A stretch of DNA of 64,000 nucleotides from Eleftheria terrae (GCF_030419005.1 NZ_CP106951.1:1860001-1924000); one strand, 5' to 3'. Positions 53,044 to 62,850 are shown, counted from the stretch's first letter. The notes: generated by a model not told the origin, from the letters alone. Translations and numbers: made by a program.

Positions 53044-54393
53044 TTAGATCCTCGCATCATCGCGCAGCTCCCACCAATCGTGCGCCATGGCACGATACTC
53101 GTGCCAGGTCAGCGATGGTTCCTGAACGGTCAACTGCATTTCGTAGTCGATTTTCGCTTTTGAGTGGCCATGGCGCGCTGCTAGTAGCGCGCCGATGGCT
53201 TGCCTCAGCCAGCGCCGTGTCTCGTTGCTCATCGCTTCCTCAGCGTCAGTGATGGCGGCCTCGACGTCAGTCCACATGGCGCTCCGGCGTCCTTCGGCAA
53301 TCCGCAGCGCGGCGCCCTCTTCCCCCAGTAGCCGCGTCTCGACGAGGGCGGCCGTCTTCGGCGCCGCGACTTGCAGCATCCTCTGCAAAACGATTGCCCG
53401 CCAGGCCAACTCGTCCGCATCATGTCGGCCAGCTGCCTCGCGCAAGACCCGGACGGTGCGCACGACGAGTTTCGCTTGCCGCGGATTTGCAGGGAACAGC
53501 GGTGCGACTGATTGGCGCACCTCCGATGGGATGAATGGACAGCACTCGGAGAGCGCCTTCAGGGCCAACCGGGTAATTTGCTCGGGACGGGGCGCCGGCA
53601 GTGTGAAGGGGACGTCCACCACCTTCTCGAGGAACTGCTCTGCAGCCTCCCCAAAGGCCACGGAGTAGGCGCCGAGCGCGCTGCCCACCATCACCTTGTC
53701 GAACGCCAACACGAAGGCGAAGTCCCGCCAACCAAGCAATTCGCGCAGCGTGAGAAGCGTCTTGGGCACCACGTGCGGATCGGCGCGATCCAAGTCGTCG
53801 ATGAACACAACTAGCCGACGGCCGCCGAGCGACTGATGCAGTTCCGCCAGATCCTTTTCCGTGAACGACAGCCAGCCGCCCGCCATACCGGCGACAATGG
53901 CAGCGACCGTTGCGACGCTTGAGACGACCGTGCCCGTCGTGGTCCCGACTTGTTCGGCCGCTTTCGCTGCCTGCTCCAGCACGACCCGCCCTTTGGCCGC
54001 CAACGCTTGCGCCCGTGGTTTCGCCCAGGCCTTGACGGACGGGGGTACACCATCACGCTGTAGCTGCTCCAGCAGTTCGCCGTGGAACTGGGCGATCACG
54101 CCGCTTTCCCCGGTTGCGCGCCAGGCTGAGAACCGCACAACGAGGTGCCCATCGTCCTGCGCCATCGATTCCAGGAAGTTCAGAACGCTGGTTTTGCCCG
54201 TGCCCCATGGGCCGTAGACGCCGAGACGAGTGGACCACCCTTTCGGCGTCTCCTTGATGGTGCGGCAGATGGACAAAGCAAAGCCCCATCGGTCCAGATC
54301 GTCTTCCTCACGCCGGCGCACGTCGGCATCGTGTCCTCCCACGTGCAGCGTCGGTTCGGTTTTTGGTGACGTACCAGCAGTGCTGTGTCGCAT
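53044..54393 (-). CDS. KAP family P-loop NTPase
   Basis: The protein has 449 aa. Walker A GPWGTGKTS at residues 61-69 and Walker B LVVFIDDLDRADP at 194-206 are both intact. A hydrophobic pair of helices (TVVSSVATVAAIVAGMAGGW) between them is the membrane insertion typical of KAP NTPases. LFPANPRQAKLVVRTVRVLR resembles the sensor region. KAP NTPases occur in several phage-defence modules (for example QatA) and near signalling complexes. Here the only linked gene is a 379-aa unknown. Bordered by IS elements upstream and an AT-rich cluster downstream. Confidence 0.88.
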   Translation of the reverse strand: MRHSTAGTSPKTEPTLHVGGHDADVRRREEDDLDRWGFALSICRTIKETPKGWSTRLGVYGPWGTGKTSVLNFLESMAQDDGHLVVRFSAWRATGESGVIAQFHGELLEQLQRDGVPPSVKAWAKPRAQALAAKGRVVLEQAAKAAEQVGTTTGTVVSSVATVAAIVAGMAGGWLSFTEKDLAELHQSLGGRRLVVFIDDLDRADPHVVPKTLLTLRELLGWRDFAFVLAFDKVMVGSALGAYSVAFGEAAEQFLEKVVDVPFTLPAPRPEQITRLALKALSECCPFIPSEVRQSVAPLFPANPRQAKLVVRTVRVLREAAGRHDADELAWRAIVLQRMLQVAAPKTAALVETRLLGEEGAALRIAEGRRSAMWTDVEAAITDAEEAMSNETRRWLRQAIGALLAARHGHSKAKIDYEMQLTVQEPSLTWHEYRAMAHDWWELRDDARI

Positions 54394-54437
54394 CCCGAGC
54401 GCTGCAGGACCATCCGGTCTAGATCCTTGATTCTTAA

Positions 54438-55792
54438 CAGGCTGCTGAAATACTGCGCTGAAGCACCTACCTCGACCCGCGAGCTGATGGAGTTTCGGTA
54501 GCTGCCGTCGCGAGGAGTGTCAGAAGGGCCATTTCCAAGCTGGTTCGCCCCTGTGGAGGGCCGAGTTGCGCACCTGCGCTGCTCATCTGGCGCCTTGCAG
54601 ACGGACCTGTCCCAGCGAGCGCATGCGCACCAAGTTGTAGGCCGCCATGTTCAGCACGAACAACTGGTCCACCTTCTTGAGTCCGCGCACCATCACCTGC
54701 CGGATCGAGCCGATGGTCTTGGCCCACCCGAAGGCCTGCTCGATGCGCTTGCGGCATTGCATCGACAACGCGTACCCGTCGGTCTGGGCGATCTCATCGG
54801 GCACCGCCGAGCGACGCCCCGACTTGTTCTGCGCCACATGAGGCTCGACCTTGAGCTGCTGCAATTCGGCGATGAACTGCGCCGCGTCGTAGCCCTTCTC
54901 TGCACCCAGCGTGATCTCTGCCTCAGGGTTGACCTGCCGGGCATCGTTGATCATGGCCCGGGCCGCCGCGCGCTCGGCATAGCCGTTTGCCTGAGTGACC
55001 ACGGCATTGACGATCAGGCCGTGCCGGTTGTCCATCAGTGTGTGGCCCATGAAGCGCATCTCGCTGGCAGTCTTGCCCTTGCGATACAGGCGGCTGTCTG
55101 GATCGGTCTTCGATTCGTGCGTGTCGTTGCTGCGCGGCTGGCCCCGGAAGTCGCTGCCATCGTTGCTGCTGCCACCGCCCGCGTCGTCGTCGTCACCGGG
55201 CTTCTTGGGCACAAAGCTCTAGTGGCTGGCCCACGCCTGGATCAGCGTGCCGTCCACACTGAAGTGTTCCTTGGACAGCCAGTTCTTGCGCTCGGCTTGC
55301 GCCAGCACTTCGTTGAAGAACGCGACCACCGCATCGTGCTCGATCAAGCGCTGTCGGTTCTTGCTGAATACCGTGGGCACCCACACGTTGTCGTCCATCG
55401 ATAGGCCGATGAACCAGCGAAACAGCAAGTTGTATTGCACTTGCTCCATCAGCAGTCGCTCCGAGCGCACCGAGTACAGCACCTGCAGCAACATCGCCCG
55501 TAGCAGCTTCTGCGGGGCGATGCTCGGACGCCCGCCCTTGGCGCCGTCCTCATACATGTCGGCGAACATGTCTTCAAGCTGGATCAACGCGTCGTTGACC
55601 ATCGCGCGTATCGCCCGCAGCGGATGCGTGGCCGGCACGAAGTCGTCCAGCTTCTTGACGCTGAACAGGCTCTCGGTGAAGGTGTCGGGACCGCGCATAG
55701 GTGGCAACAAGATTCAGGTTCAGCTGCTGGGTGACACTGTGCCGCATCTCCGCCAGGATGCGCTGCCGACGGCGAGGTATTTCAGCAGCCTG
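54438..55792 (-). mobile_element. IS5-family insertion sequence (defective)
   Basis: Inverted ends CAGGCTGCTGAAATAC at 54438-54453 and its complement at 55777-55792 enclose 1355 bases with one transposase gene. The right end abuts CTAG, a typical IS5 target, within an IS3 transposase gene. The left flank (TTAA) does not repeat it, so target duplication is lost and flanking DNA has been rearranged since insertion. Confidence 0.85.
54583..55698 (-). pseudogene. IS5-family transposase with in-frame stop
   Basis: MRGPDTFTESLFSVKKLDDF, then LLRAMLLQVLYSVRSERLLM, HFSVDGTLIQAWASH, the in-frame TAG at 55219-55221, and the continuation SFVPKKPGDDDDAGGGS through EITLGAEKGYDAAQFIAELQ to VDQLFVLNMAAYNLVRMR. 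The catalytic DDE parts (DGT, GAEKGYD) are on both sides of the stop. Translation would be cut in two, so the element is probably inactive unless the stop is read through. Confidence 0.88.
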
Positions 55793-56266
55793 CTAGAGGC
55801 TTTGGCCGACCTCGATCGCCAGGCACTCCCGCGTGTACAAGTCGACGAAGGTCAGCATGCGCAGCTTGCGGCCATCGAACAGCGCATCGGCGACGAAGTC
55901 CATGCTCCCGATTTCGTTGATGGCGTGCGCCAGCTGCTTGGGCTGCCGCAACTTCGCCGCCTTGTTGCACCGAGGCCGCTTCAGCCTCAGCGACAGGCCT
56001 TCCTCACGATACAACTGGTACACCCGCTTGAGGTTGTCGGGGTGGCCTTCGGGGCGAAGCATCACGTGCACACGTCGATAGCCGTAGTGCACGCGCGTCC
56101 CGGTGATGTCCTTGATGCGCATCTTCAGCACCGCGTCGTCCTTCTTGACCGGCCGGTACAGGTACGTCGACGCCACCATCTTCTCCATGCGCAACGCGTT
56201 TCGCTGGCTACAGCCGAAACACCGCATCAAGTCGGGCACCAATGTCCGCCGCAGCGAAGGCCTCAA
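55793..56266 (-). pseudogene. IS3-family transposase OrfB, cut by the IS5 insertion
   Basis: KMRIKDITGTRVHYGYRRVH-like text (LKMRIKDITGTRVHYGYRRV), then LYREEGLSLRLKRPRCNKAA and SMDFVADALFDGRKLRMLTF with the first catalytic Asp, ending EVGQSL at the IS5 right end. The remaining catalytic Asp and Glu are lost. The missing rest is not found on the far side of the IS5. Confidence 0.82.
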
Positions 56267-56528
56267 ACTTCTTTGCCACGATGTGCTGCAGCATCGCTTT
56301 GTCCAGGATCAGGTCTGCCACGATCTGCTTGAGATTGCGGTTCTCTTCCTCCAGCTGGCGCATCCGGCGCGGCTCCGATGGGCCCACGCCACCGTACTTC
56401 TTGCGCCACACATAGAACGTCGCGTCGCTGATGCCCATCTTGTGGCACACCTCATCGACTCAGGTCCCCAGTTCAGCCTGCTTCAGCGCGTACGCGATCT
56501 GCTCATCGGTGAACTTGCTCTTCGTCAT
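56208..56528 (-). pseudogene. IS3-family OrfA with in-frame stop
   Basis: It starts at the ATG at 56528 (MTKSKFTDEQIAYALKQAEL), has a TGA at 56460-56462, and continues VDEVCHKMGISDATFYVWRK, then MRQLEEENRNLKQIVADLIL. This is the helix-turn-helix plus leucine-zipper subunit. It overlaps OrfB as usual for the frameshift-expressed pair of the family. Confidence 0.82.
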
Positions 56529-56726
56529 GGCACGCTCTCCTGGCCCGTCCTCGGGGCTCCCTCTCGCCGGGATGCCTGCTACCGAACGGTTCGAAAGTTG
56601 GCGACAGGGTAAAAACAGCGACAACGTGACATCGTCAAGACAGGCGACGCGCCTTTGCTACACGCGGCTCAACGCCGGCGGCCTTTAATGGTGCAATGCG
56701 ACCTGAAGTTGCCGAAGAAGGATCGC

Positions 56727-57173
56727 ATGCACCCCCTCCAACTCGAACGTTTCCTGCACGCTCACATTCCGCTCGCCAAGGCCATGGAAGTATCGGTCTG
56801 CGCCGTCGCTGAAGACAAGGTGCTCCTCTCCGCACCACTGCGGCCCAACATCAACCATCACCAGACCGTGTTCGGCGGCAGTGCCTGCGCCGTGGCGATC
56901 CTTGCGGGCTGGTCTCTGGTGCACACCCGCCTTCACGCTGAGGGCGTGGCCCATGACCTCGTGATCCACCGCAATGCGATGACGTATCGCAGCCCCATCA
57001 CGGATGACTTCACGGCTTGTGCGTCGCTGCCCGCACCTGAGGCGTGGGAGGCGTTCCGTGAGCGCCTGGCACGCCGAGGCAAGGCACGCATCGAGGTCGT
57101 GTCCCAGCTGGAGCAGGGTGGCCGGGCGGCGGCGTCACTGAGCGGTGAGTTTGTGGCGCTCGCCGCTCGCTGA
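56727..57173 (+). CDS. Hotdog thioesterase-like (YiiD C-terminal domain) protein
   Basis: The ATG at 56727 has AAGGA 6-7 bases upstream; an earlier ATG at 56688 lacks a site. The 148-aa protein contains PNINHHQTVFGGSACAVAIL and IHRNAMTYRSPITDDFTACA, the pattern of the YiiD_C/thioesterase hotdog fold. Predicted to hydrolyse acyl-CoA or a related thioester; substrate unknown. It lies between two IS3 remnants and was probably left intact by chance. Confidence 0.85.
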   Translation: MHPLQLERFLHAHIPLAKAMEVSVCAVAEDKVLLSAPLRPNINHHQTVFGGSACAVAILAGWSLVHTRLHAEGVAHDLVIHRNAMTYRSPITDDFTACASLPAPEAWEAFRERLARRGKARIEVVSQLEQGGRAAASLSGEFVALAAR

Positions 57174-57265
57174 GGCAGGTGTCAGTGGCACTCTCGCTTG
57201 CTCCATCACGTCGGCCAGGTGTGAAGGTTCGGCCAAACCACATCTGCAGCTGCGCTGCCCCGGAA

Positions 57266-57990
57266 TCAGCAGCGCTCAGCTTCAGGCTGCAAAGGTTCGA
57301 TCGAAACTGATGGGTGATCACCGCTGCAGCCTGCAAGCAGGCGGCAGCAAGTGGCGAACGCAGAGGGAGGCAGGTAGCGCAAGCTGATGTGGCCGCGGTG
57401 ATGGTTGTAGTCCTGTGGTGAGTTGTCGATGACGCTGCGCATGTGGCTCAGGCTGGCGAACCAGCGCTGCGACAGGCACTCGTCCCGGAACCGCCTGTTG
57501 GAGCTTTCGATGCAGGCGTTCTGCACCGGCTTACCGGGTTGGATGAAGCGCAACTCGACGCCTTTGCGTGCCGCCCAGTCCTGCATGGCCCGGCCCGGCA
57601 ACTCGGGCCCGTTGTCGGTCCGGATGACCTTGGGCAGCCCGCGCCCGGCCCTGATCTGGTCAAGGACGTGTGTCACGTACAAGGCGGAAATCGGGGTGTC
57701 CGCGGCAATCTGGGCCACTTACTCGCCGCAGTCGTCGGCCACGGTGAGCGCATCGCCCTCCAGCATCGAGTCCGCCCGCAGCTTCTTCAGCTTGGAGTTC
57801 TCTGCGCTCCAGCGCCTTCAGTCGCTGGGCATCCGACACGTTCATGCCGCCAAACTTCGCCTTCCAGGCGTGGTGGCCCGGCTCGCTGAAGCCGTGCTTG
57901 CGGCACAACTCCTTCACTGGCGTCCTCGCATCAGCTTCCCGCAGGAACCCGATGATCTGGTCCTCCGTGTATCGCTTCTTCGAGGTTCAA
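57266..57990 (-). pseudogene. Deleted IS3-family element (OrfA-OrfB fusion remnant)
   Basis: The 5' side reads KKRYTEDQIIGFLREADART, then GFSEPGHHAWKAKFGGMNVS, a typical OrfA whose ATG is gone. An extra base near 57815 shifts its frame, after which ALTVADDCGE and a stop appear. Following without a gap is the C-terminal half of OrfB (VAQIAADTPISALYVTHVLD, IRTDNGPELPGRAMQDWAAR, RFRDECLSQRWFASLSHMRS). The middle of the element is deleted. Confidence 0.85.
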
Positions 57991-58081
57991 ACTCCTTCTC
58001 GGTGATCGAACTCTAGAGCCTCATGCTGCTGTTCTCCGGAAGGAGCGCACGCGGACGTACGCTCCTTCCGCGGCCGATCAG

Positions 58082-59929
58082 TCAATGACTTGGCAAGGTG
58101 TAAGTCAAAATTAACTCCGGTCCCTGCGTGCCGATGCCAGACCAGTCGAGGAACGTATCGTCTCCCGCTCCGTCCGTGGCCCGCTGGAAGCCCAGGCGCA
58201 GCTGTGTGCGGCCCGTGCGGTTCACCTGAACGACGGGCACCGCGCCGTAGGCCACGCCTCTGAAGCTGCCAGCCGGGTCGCTCATGAGACCCACGCCGGC
58301 CGCGTCGCCGCGCGCCTTGAAGTCGTCATTGGCAAGGGCTGTAGAGCCGCCGAAGACCCGTGCGGCGTCGATTGACAAGCCACCCAGCGCGGAAAACGGG
58401 CTACGGCCAGCGGCGGCCTGCTTCTTCAGCAACAGGCTGGCGGGCGCGTCGGCCAGTACCGCGTCGGCCGGCAGCACGGTGGCAGACGTGTCGAAGGAGA
58501 GGATCGACTTGTATTGTGTGTTGCCCGCGGCGTCGCCGGTCCGCAGTGGCAACCCGGGCGTGACCTTGCCGCCTTTGCCGCTGCCCGCGCCTGATTCCAC
58601 GATCCAGCCGCTTTCGGTGTTGACGTAGTCAATGCCGGTGATGGTCGCCACGCGCGGGTCGTCAATGAGCTCCATGCCGTGATCCTGGTTGTGCACCGCC
58701 ATGCACAGGTGGTTGTCACCCCAGTAGTACACGAAGGACAGATGCTGGGTGGTAGGCGCCGGCACGTAGTGCCGATCGTCCAGACTTTCCATGAAACGCA
58801 GTGTGTTGTTGTTGTCGCCGCGCCAGCAAGGCTCTCTTTTCGGATAGTTGACCGCCCACTGCGCCGCCCCGAAAGGTTTGTTGTTCGAGATCGCGAGGTT
58901 CATGAGCGCATAGAACACGTCCGCGTCCGGGCTCGGGTCGGTGAACTTGAGGTCGAAGAGCGCCGTATCACCCGACTGAAAGTAGAACGCGCCCGAGACC
59001 ACGTCCACGAACGGGTTGGGGAACTCCACCGACGGCGTCGGATACCACGGTGCAATGTCGACCTGCGACGGCTGGAACTTGGGGTTGCGGTGCCACACCC
59101 AGGCCTCCCAGGTGAAGATCAGGTTGTGCAGCCCCCGCTGGTTCACGTAGTAGTCGGCCACCTCCTTCCACAATTCACGGAACTCGGCGCTGCTCTTGCG
59201 GGCGAAGTAGTACTTCTCGGTGTTGAACTCCGCGAACGGGCGGAACACCACGGGAATCGGCTTGCCATCAGCTGTCTTGAGCGCGAGCAGGCCGTCCGCG
59301 ATGGTGTCGACGTCGTCCCAGAAGTTCCTGACCGGCGATCCAAGCGGTGCGCCCGCCAAGTGCTTGCGCGACAGGGAGGCCAGGGAGCCGTCGAGATCGG
59401 TAAAGGAACGCCCCTGCTTCTGTGCCCACGGATTTCGGGGCGTGGCCGTGATCGAGACGACCGGGCGATAGATGTTGTACACCTCAATCAGGCGCTGATT
59501 GATCTGCTGAATGACGGCCTTGTCGAGCGTGTAGATGCCTTGCTCATTGTTGGCGTCATAGCGTCCCCCGATCATGCGCGGATAGGCATGCCGAGACGGC
59601 GTCTGACTGTCGATGCGGTAAGTCGCCATATCGAAGGCAGGCGACGATTCGCCCAGGTCCGCGGGCCCACCCAGGTGTTGGCCCAGGATCAGGCTGGAAT
59701 TGACCTTCGTCGTGCGGCTCTTGATGAAGCCATAGAGACTTCGGGTCTCTTCGGTGGCAGCGGGGTCGCTGATCTTGCTGTGGGATCCGTCATTGGGAAC
59801 CACGCGGTCCGTGGCATGGCTGGCCGGCGCGATGGCACAGGTCACAGCGAAAGCGATGGTGGCGCACCATGCGTTCAAACCCCGCCCCTGTGGCGCAGCG
59901 CCGAGCGGCCGCCTGAGGTGAAAAGTCAT
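58082..59929 (-). CDS. Secreted GH26-like protein with C-terminal adhesion-type domain
   Basis: The ATG at 59929 has GGGACAAGAG upstream. The 615-aa protein has a signal peptide (WCATIAFAVTCAIAPASHA). Residues 60-430 have the GH26 mannanase-like barrel: SLILGQHLGGPADLG, RMIGGRYD, VVFRPFAEFNTEKYYF with acid/base Glu234, and FTWEAWVWHRNPKF. Where GH26 enzymes show the nucleophile in a strand like KPxxxAEWG, this protein has NKPFGAAQWAV, with Gln357. Residues 480-615 (YKSILSFDTSATVLPADAVL) resemble a DNRLRE-like beta-sandwich. Likely a sugar-binding protein rather than an active enzyme, by inference. Confidence 0.82.
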   Translation of the reverse strand: MTFHLRRPLGAAPQGRGLNAWCATIAFAVTCAIAPASHATDRVVPNDGSHSKISDPAATEETRSLYGFIKSRTTKVNSSLILGQHLGGPADLGESSPAFDMATYRIDSQTPSRHAYPRMIGGRYDANNEQGIYTLDKAVIQQINQRLIEVYNIYRPVVSITATPRNPWAQKQGRSFTDLDGSLASLSRKHLAGAPLGSPVRNFWDDVDTIADGLLALKTADGKPIPVVFRPFAEFNTEKYYFARKSSAEFRELWKEVADYYVNQRGLHNLIFTWEAWVWHRNPKFQPSQVDIAPWYPTPSVEFPNPFVDVVSGAFYFQSGDTALFDLKFTDPSPDADVFYALMNLAISNNKPFGAAQWAVNYPKREPCWRGDNNNTLRFMESLDDRHYVPAPTTQHLSFVYYWGDNHLCMAVHNQDHGMELIDDPRVATITGIDYVNTESGWIVESGAGSGKGGKVTPGLPLRTGDAAGNTQYKSILSFDTSATVLPADAVLADAPASLLLKKQAAAGRSPFSALGGLSIDAARVFGGSTALANDDFKARGDAAGVGLMSDPAGSFRGVAYGAVPVVQVNRTGRTQLRLGFQRATDGAGDDTFLDWSGIGTQGPELILTYTLPSH

Positions 59930-60510
59930 TCTCTTGTCCCCGTGTTGTTGTAGAGGCCAATATCGTGCCGGTGGTTTGTAAACGCACGGTGAAGCTAGGC
60001 TGGACGAATGCGTGAGCGATTGTGAAACGGCCCCGCGCGGTGCGAGGATTGCGATCAGCACCGAGGTGGGAGGGAGGCGAACTTCGCGCACCCTGGAAAC
60101 GAAGACCGGGTGGATACCAGAGGACGACATCGGCCTGGCTGCGATGTGCAATGGCTGGCAGGAACACAGGCGTCTGAAACCTCAACCTGGCGTGGAAGTT
60201 CCCGCTTCCTCGATTCGACATTCTCGGAAGACATTTCAGGACAAGCACTTGCACCTGCGTCGAAGAGAGCGGCCGCGCTTCGTCTTGGAGGAGCAGACAC
60301 CGAGGAAACCCGAATCTCCACGGCGACCTGCGATCCGGGAACGTTGGCCTGGGGCGGTCCAGTTTCGTCATGGCAAGGTTCGCTTGAAGGGTGGCGCCCG
60401 GGACACCGACCTCCGAAAGACGTTCAACGATGTCGATTTTGGGGGGCCTCGAACGTCGAGTCAGTGTCAGAGACCCTCAACGAGCCATTCAGCACAGGAG
60501 GAATCGGCCA
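59930..60510. other. 581-base intergenic region
   Basis: Divergent promoter region between the GH26-like gene and the GST gene. Open frames are Arg/Ser-rich shadows. Nothing else recognised. Confidence 0.5.
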
Positions 60511-61167
60511 ATGACCCCCACCATCACCGCTTTTGAACGGTCCCCTGATCGCGGCAGGGGACTCGCGCGGGACATGCGCGTTCGCTGGGCCCTTGAAGAA
60601 GTGAAGCAAGCTTACGCGGTTCGACTGGTTTCCTTCGCTGCGATGAAAGAGCCGGCGCATCGCGCGCTTCATCCTTTCGGGCAGATTCCGACGTATGAAG
60701 AAGGCGACCTGGTCCTGTTTGAGTCGGGGGCCATCGTGCTCCACATCGCTGAGCGCCATGCAGGCCTGCTGCCAGACGATGCACATGCGCGGGCCCGCGC
60801 GATCGCGTGGATGTTTGCCGCGCTCAACACGGTGGAGCCGCCAATCCTTGACCTTCAAACCGCCAGGCTCCTGGAGGCTGACAGGAGCTGGTGCGAACAG
60901 CGCCTGCCGCTCGTCGAGGATCGCATTCGCGTCCGGCTGGGTGAGCTGTCCGATCGCCTCGGCGATGCCGACTGGCTCGACGGTGAGTTCAGCGCGGGCG
61001 ATCTGATGATGGTGTCGGTGCTGCTCAGGTTGAAAGCCTCGGGCTTGCTTGACGCCTATCCCAGGCTTTCCGCCTATGTTGCCCGCGGCGAAGGGCGAGC
61101 AGCCTACCAGAGTGCCTTCGCCGCTCAACTGGCGGTCTTCACTGAGTGGTCGCAGAAGGGCGGATGA
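60511..61167 (+). CDS. Glutathione S-transferase family protein
   Basis: The ATG follows AGGAGGAATC. The 218-aa protein has a thioredoxin-like N-terminal domain (MRVRWALEEVKQAYAVRLVS, LHPFGQIPTYEEGDLVLFES, with the cis-Pro and Glu-Ser glutathione contacts) and a helical C-terminal domain (WLDGEFSAGDLMMVSVLLRL with the N-capping Ser-Asp). Active-site Ser/Cys expected near residues 10-15 is unclear. Detoxification or reductase function is likely; substrate unknown. Confidence 0.9.
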   Translation: MTPTITAFERSPDRGRGLARDMRVRWALEEVKQAYAVRLVSFAAMKEPAHRALHPFGQIPTYEEGDLVLFESGAIVLHIAERHAGLLPDDAHARARAIAWMFAALNTVEPPILDLQTARLLEADRSWCEQRLPLVEDRIRVRLGELSDRLGDADWLDGEFSAGDLMMVSVLLRLKASGLLDAYPRLSAYVARGEGRAAYQSAFAAQLAVFTEWSQKGG

Positions 61168-61369
61168 GATCCACCTCCCCGTTCCTGCCGCTGGCTCCGC
61201 TCGTGTGACGAAGAGAGCGGTCGGGTAGCTTCTTGCACGAGCCGCTGCGCCGGGACAGCGGACAGCCGGCTAACAACCGACGCGGGTGGAGGATCGAAGA
61301 TCGAGCGCTTGCGGCTCTTCATGACCCCTTCCCGAAGATCCGAACCATTCGATGGCCTGGCAGGCCGGG

Positions 61370-61640
61370 TTACCGTCGACGTTGAGTGACGCCAGCGAAC
61401 CGCACGCAAGCGATGGCCCCGACCAGGGCGATCGTCGAGCGCGTGGAGCAGCGCTTCGGCAAGAGGCTGCCATGCCTCGTCAACGACACGGCCTACGGCA
61501 CAGCGGGAATGCTGTCCTGGATCGTCCGGCAGGAAGGAATTGCGCGCATGGGCCATGCATCGGACAAGACGCAGCGCCAAGACGGGACGCAGCCGGTGAA
61601 GGAATCGTTTGGCACGCAGGGGCCGGCCGGTGCCCCTGCC
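61370..61640 (+). pseudogene. IS1182-type transposase fragment
   Basis: VTVDVE is followed after a frame change by TPANRTQAMAPTRAIVERVE, then CLVNDTAYGTAGMLSWIVRQ and GHASDKTQRQDGT. DTAYGT is the second catalytic Asp region of this transposase family. Both ends are missing and the frame is broken at least once. Confidence 0.7.
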
Positions 61641-61737
61641 CCCAGGCAGTTGCCCTTCGCTGCCAGCACCACCAGTTCACGCAAGACTCGATACGCGACG
61701 GTCTTCCGATTGATAGCCGCGTCCGGCAATGCCCTTA

Positions 61738-62083
61738 TCAGTTGCCCACCAGCTCTATCCGAACCTTGACCGGGCCCCGCACGGCAAGCGGGCGGGCGTC
61801 GCCTTCGGTACGGCCCAGTTTCACAAGCCCACGCGAGTAATCGAAGTCACGGTAGAAGATCGCCAGATTGCCCCAGGGCGCGGGCCGTCGCGTTGTCGAG
61901 CAGGGTGGCGGCCAGCACTTTCCCATCCAGGGTCAGTTCGAATCTTCATCCTGCCTGCCTCCTTGTGCACGGGTACGTTCGCAGGGTGCGCGGTAGGGCC
62001 GTGGTTCCGCGCAGCAGCGGGGGCCACCGCGGTGACGCAAGCCATGTCAGGGCAAGCGCCGTCGTTAGCAAGGGTTGCTTCAT
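61738..62083 (-). pseudogene. Secreted cyclophilin-like fold protein, frameshifted and internally deleted
   Basis: It starts MKQPLLTTALALTWLA (signal peptide). After a frame change comes CVTAVAPAAARNHGPTAHPA and KEAGRMKIR, then in a third frame LTLDGKVLAATLLDNATAR. Directly joined to that, lacking the usual 40-odd middle residues, is PWGNLAIFYRDFDYSRGLVK, ending VKVRIELVGN. The end pattern is that of the cyclophilin-like domain (PF18050 type). Several frameshifts and a deletion make it inactive. Confidence 0.7.
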
Positions 62084-62214
62084 GGGCACTCCGGGGCCAA
62101 GGGCGTGCAGTCCTCGCTCCTTCAGGGTGCGCGCCGAGTGGCAGCCACTGCAGCCCCGCTGACCGCGACGCCGGTGAGCACGACAGCCCCGTCCGCCAGC
62201 ACGGCTCGCGGCCT

Positions 62215-62370
62215 TCAAGGCCGAGCCGATCGCTTAGCGCTGTCCCCGTTCACCCGCTCGAGCGCCTTGCGCACGCGCCTTGTGGCGTCGGGCTGGCCAC
62301 GCTGCCCCAGCACGTCGGCGAAATGGCGCAGCTGCTCGGCGCTCAACCCGACGTTCAGGCTGATGCGGGC
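62215..62370 (-). pseudogene. Fragment resembling carboxymuconolactone decarboxylase C-terminus
   Basis: ARISLNVGLSAEQLRHFADV, then LGQRGQPDATRRVRKALERV, has the helix pattern of the C-terminal part of this alkylhydroperoxidase-like family. The N-terminal catalytic part (Cys-x-x-Cys-type) is missing; upstream sequence is low-complexity. Confidence 0.45.
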
Positions 62371-62382
62371 ATAGCCACCGGG

Positions 62383-62694
62383 TTGGGCCTCGTTTCGGCC
62401 TTTCCGTTGCCCCGTTTTGCGACCGCGGCGCTTGCGCAGGAGTATCGGCAACTGACGGTGGGGCGTGACGGTCTTCCCGACAGTCTCACGGCGTTCGAGG
62501 GATTTTTTTACGGCTCAACCGTCATGAGCGCCCTGGTGATGAGTGGGGCTCAGACACGCGATGAACTGGTGGCTTGGCTGAACACCCACCCGCTGGATGT
62601 CGGAGGGCTCGGGGTGATGTTCGATCAGCAGCGGGTGGGTTTCAGGCATCTGCAAGTGGTCTACAAGAGCAACAACGGGCCACTGCGGGCCTGA
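62383..62694 (+). pseudogene. C-terminal fragment of ABC transporter substrate-binding protein
   Basis: FATAALAQEYRQLTVGRDGL, then SLTAFEGFFYGSTVMSALVM and DVGGLGVMFDQQRVGFRHLQ, ends at a normal stop. This is the end of a branched-chain amino acid or related binding protein (Peripla_BP_6 type). The front two thirds are absent; the open frame upstream is not protein-like. Confidence 0.7.
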
Positions 62695-62850
62695 CCCACC
62701 GGGGAGCGTCCAAGCTGGCGGAGGAGTGCCGCCGCGCGGGCGTTGCTATGCTCCCGGGTAGGCGGCAGGGGTGTCGAATGGAGACCCCCCGACCGCTGGA
62801 GAGCGACCTTTGGGAACGCCATGAAGGCAGCCCATTGAAACAAGACCAAG

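Noticed and set aside
54394..54437. Target-site duplication for the IS5 copy
   Set aside because: Left flank TTAA and right flank CTAG differ, so no duplication can be claimed.
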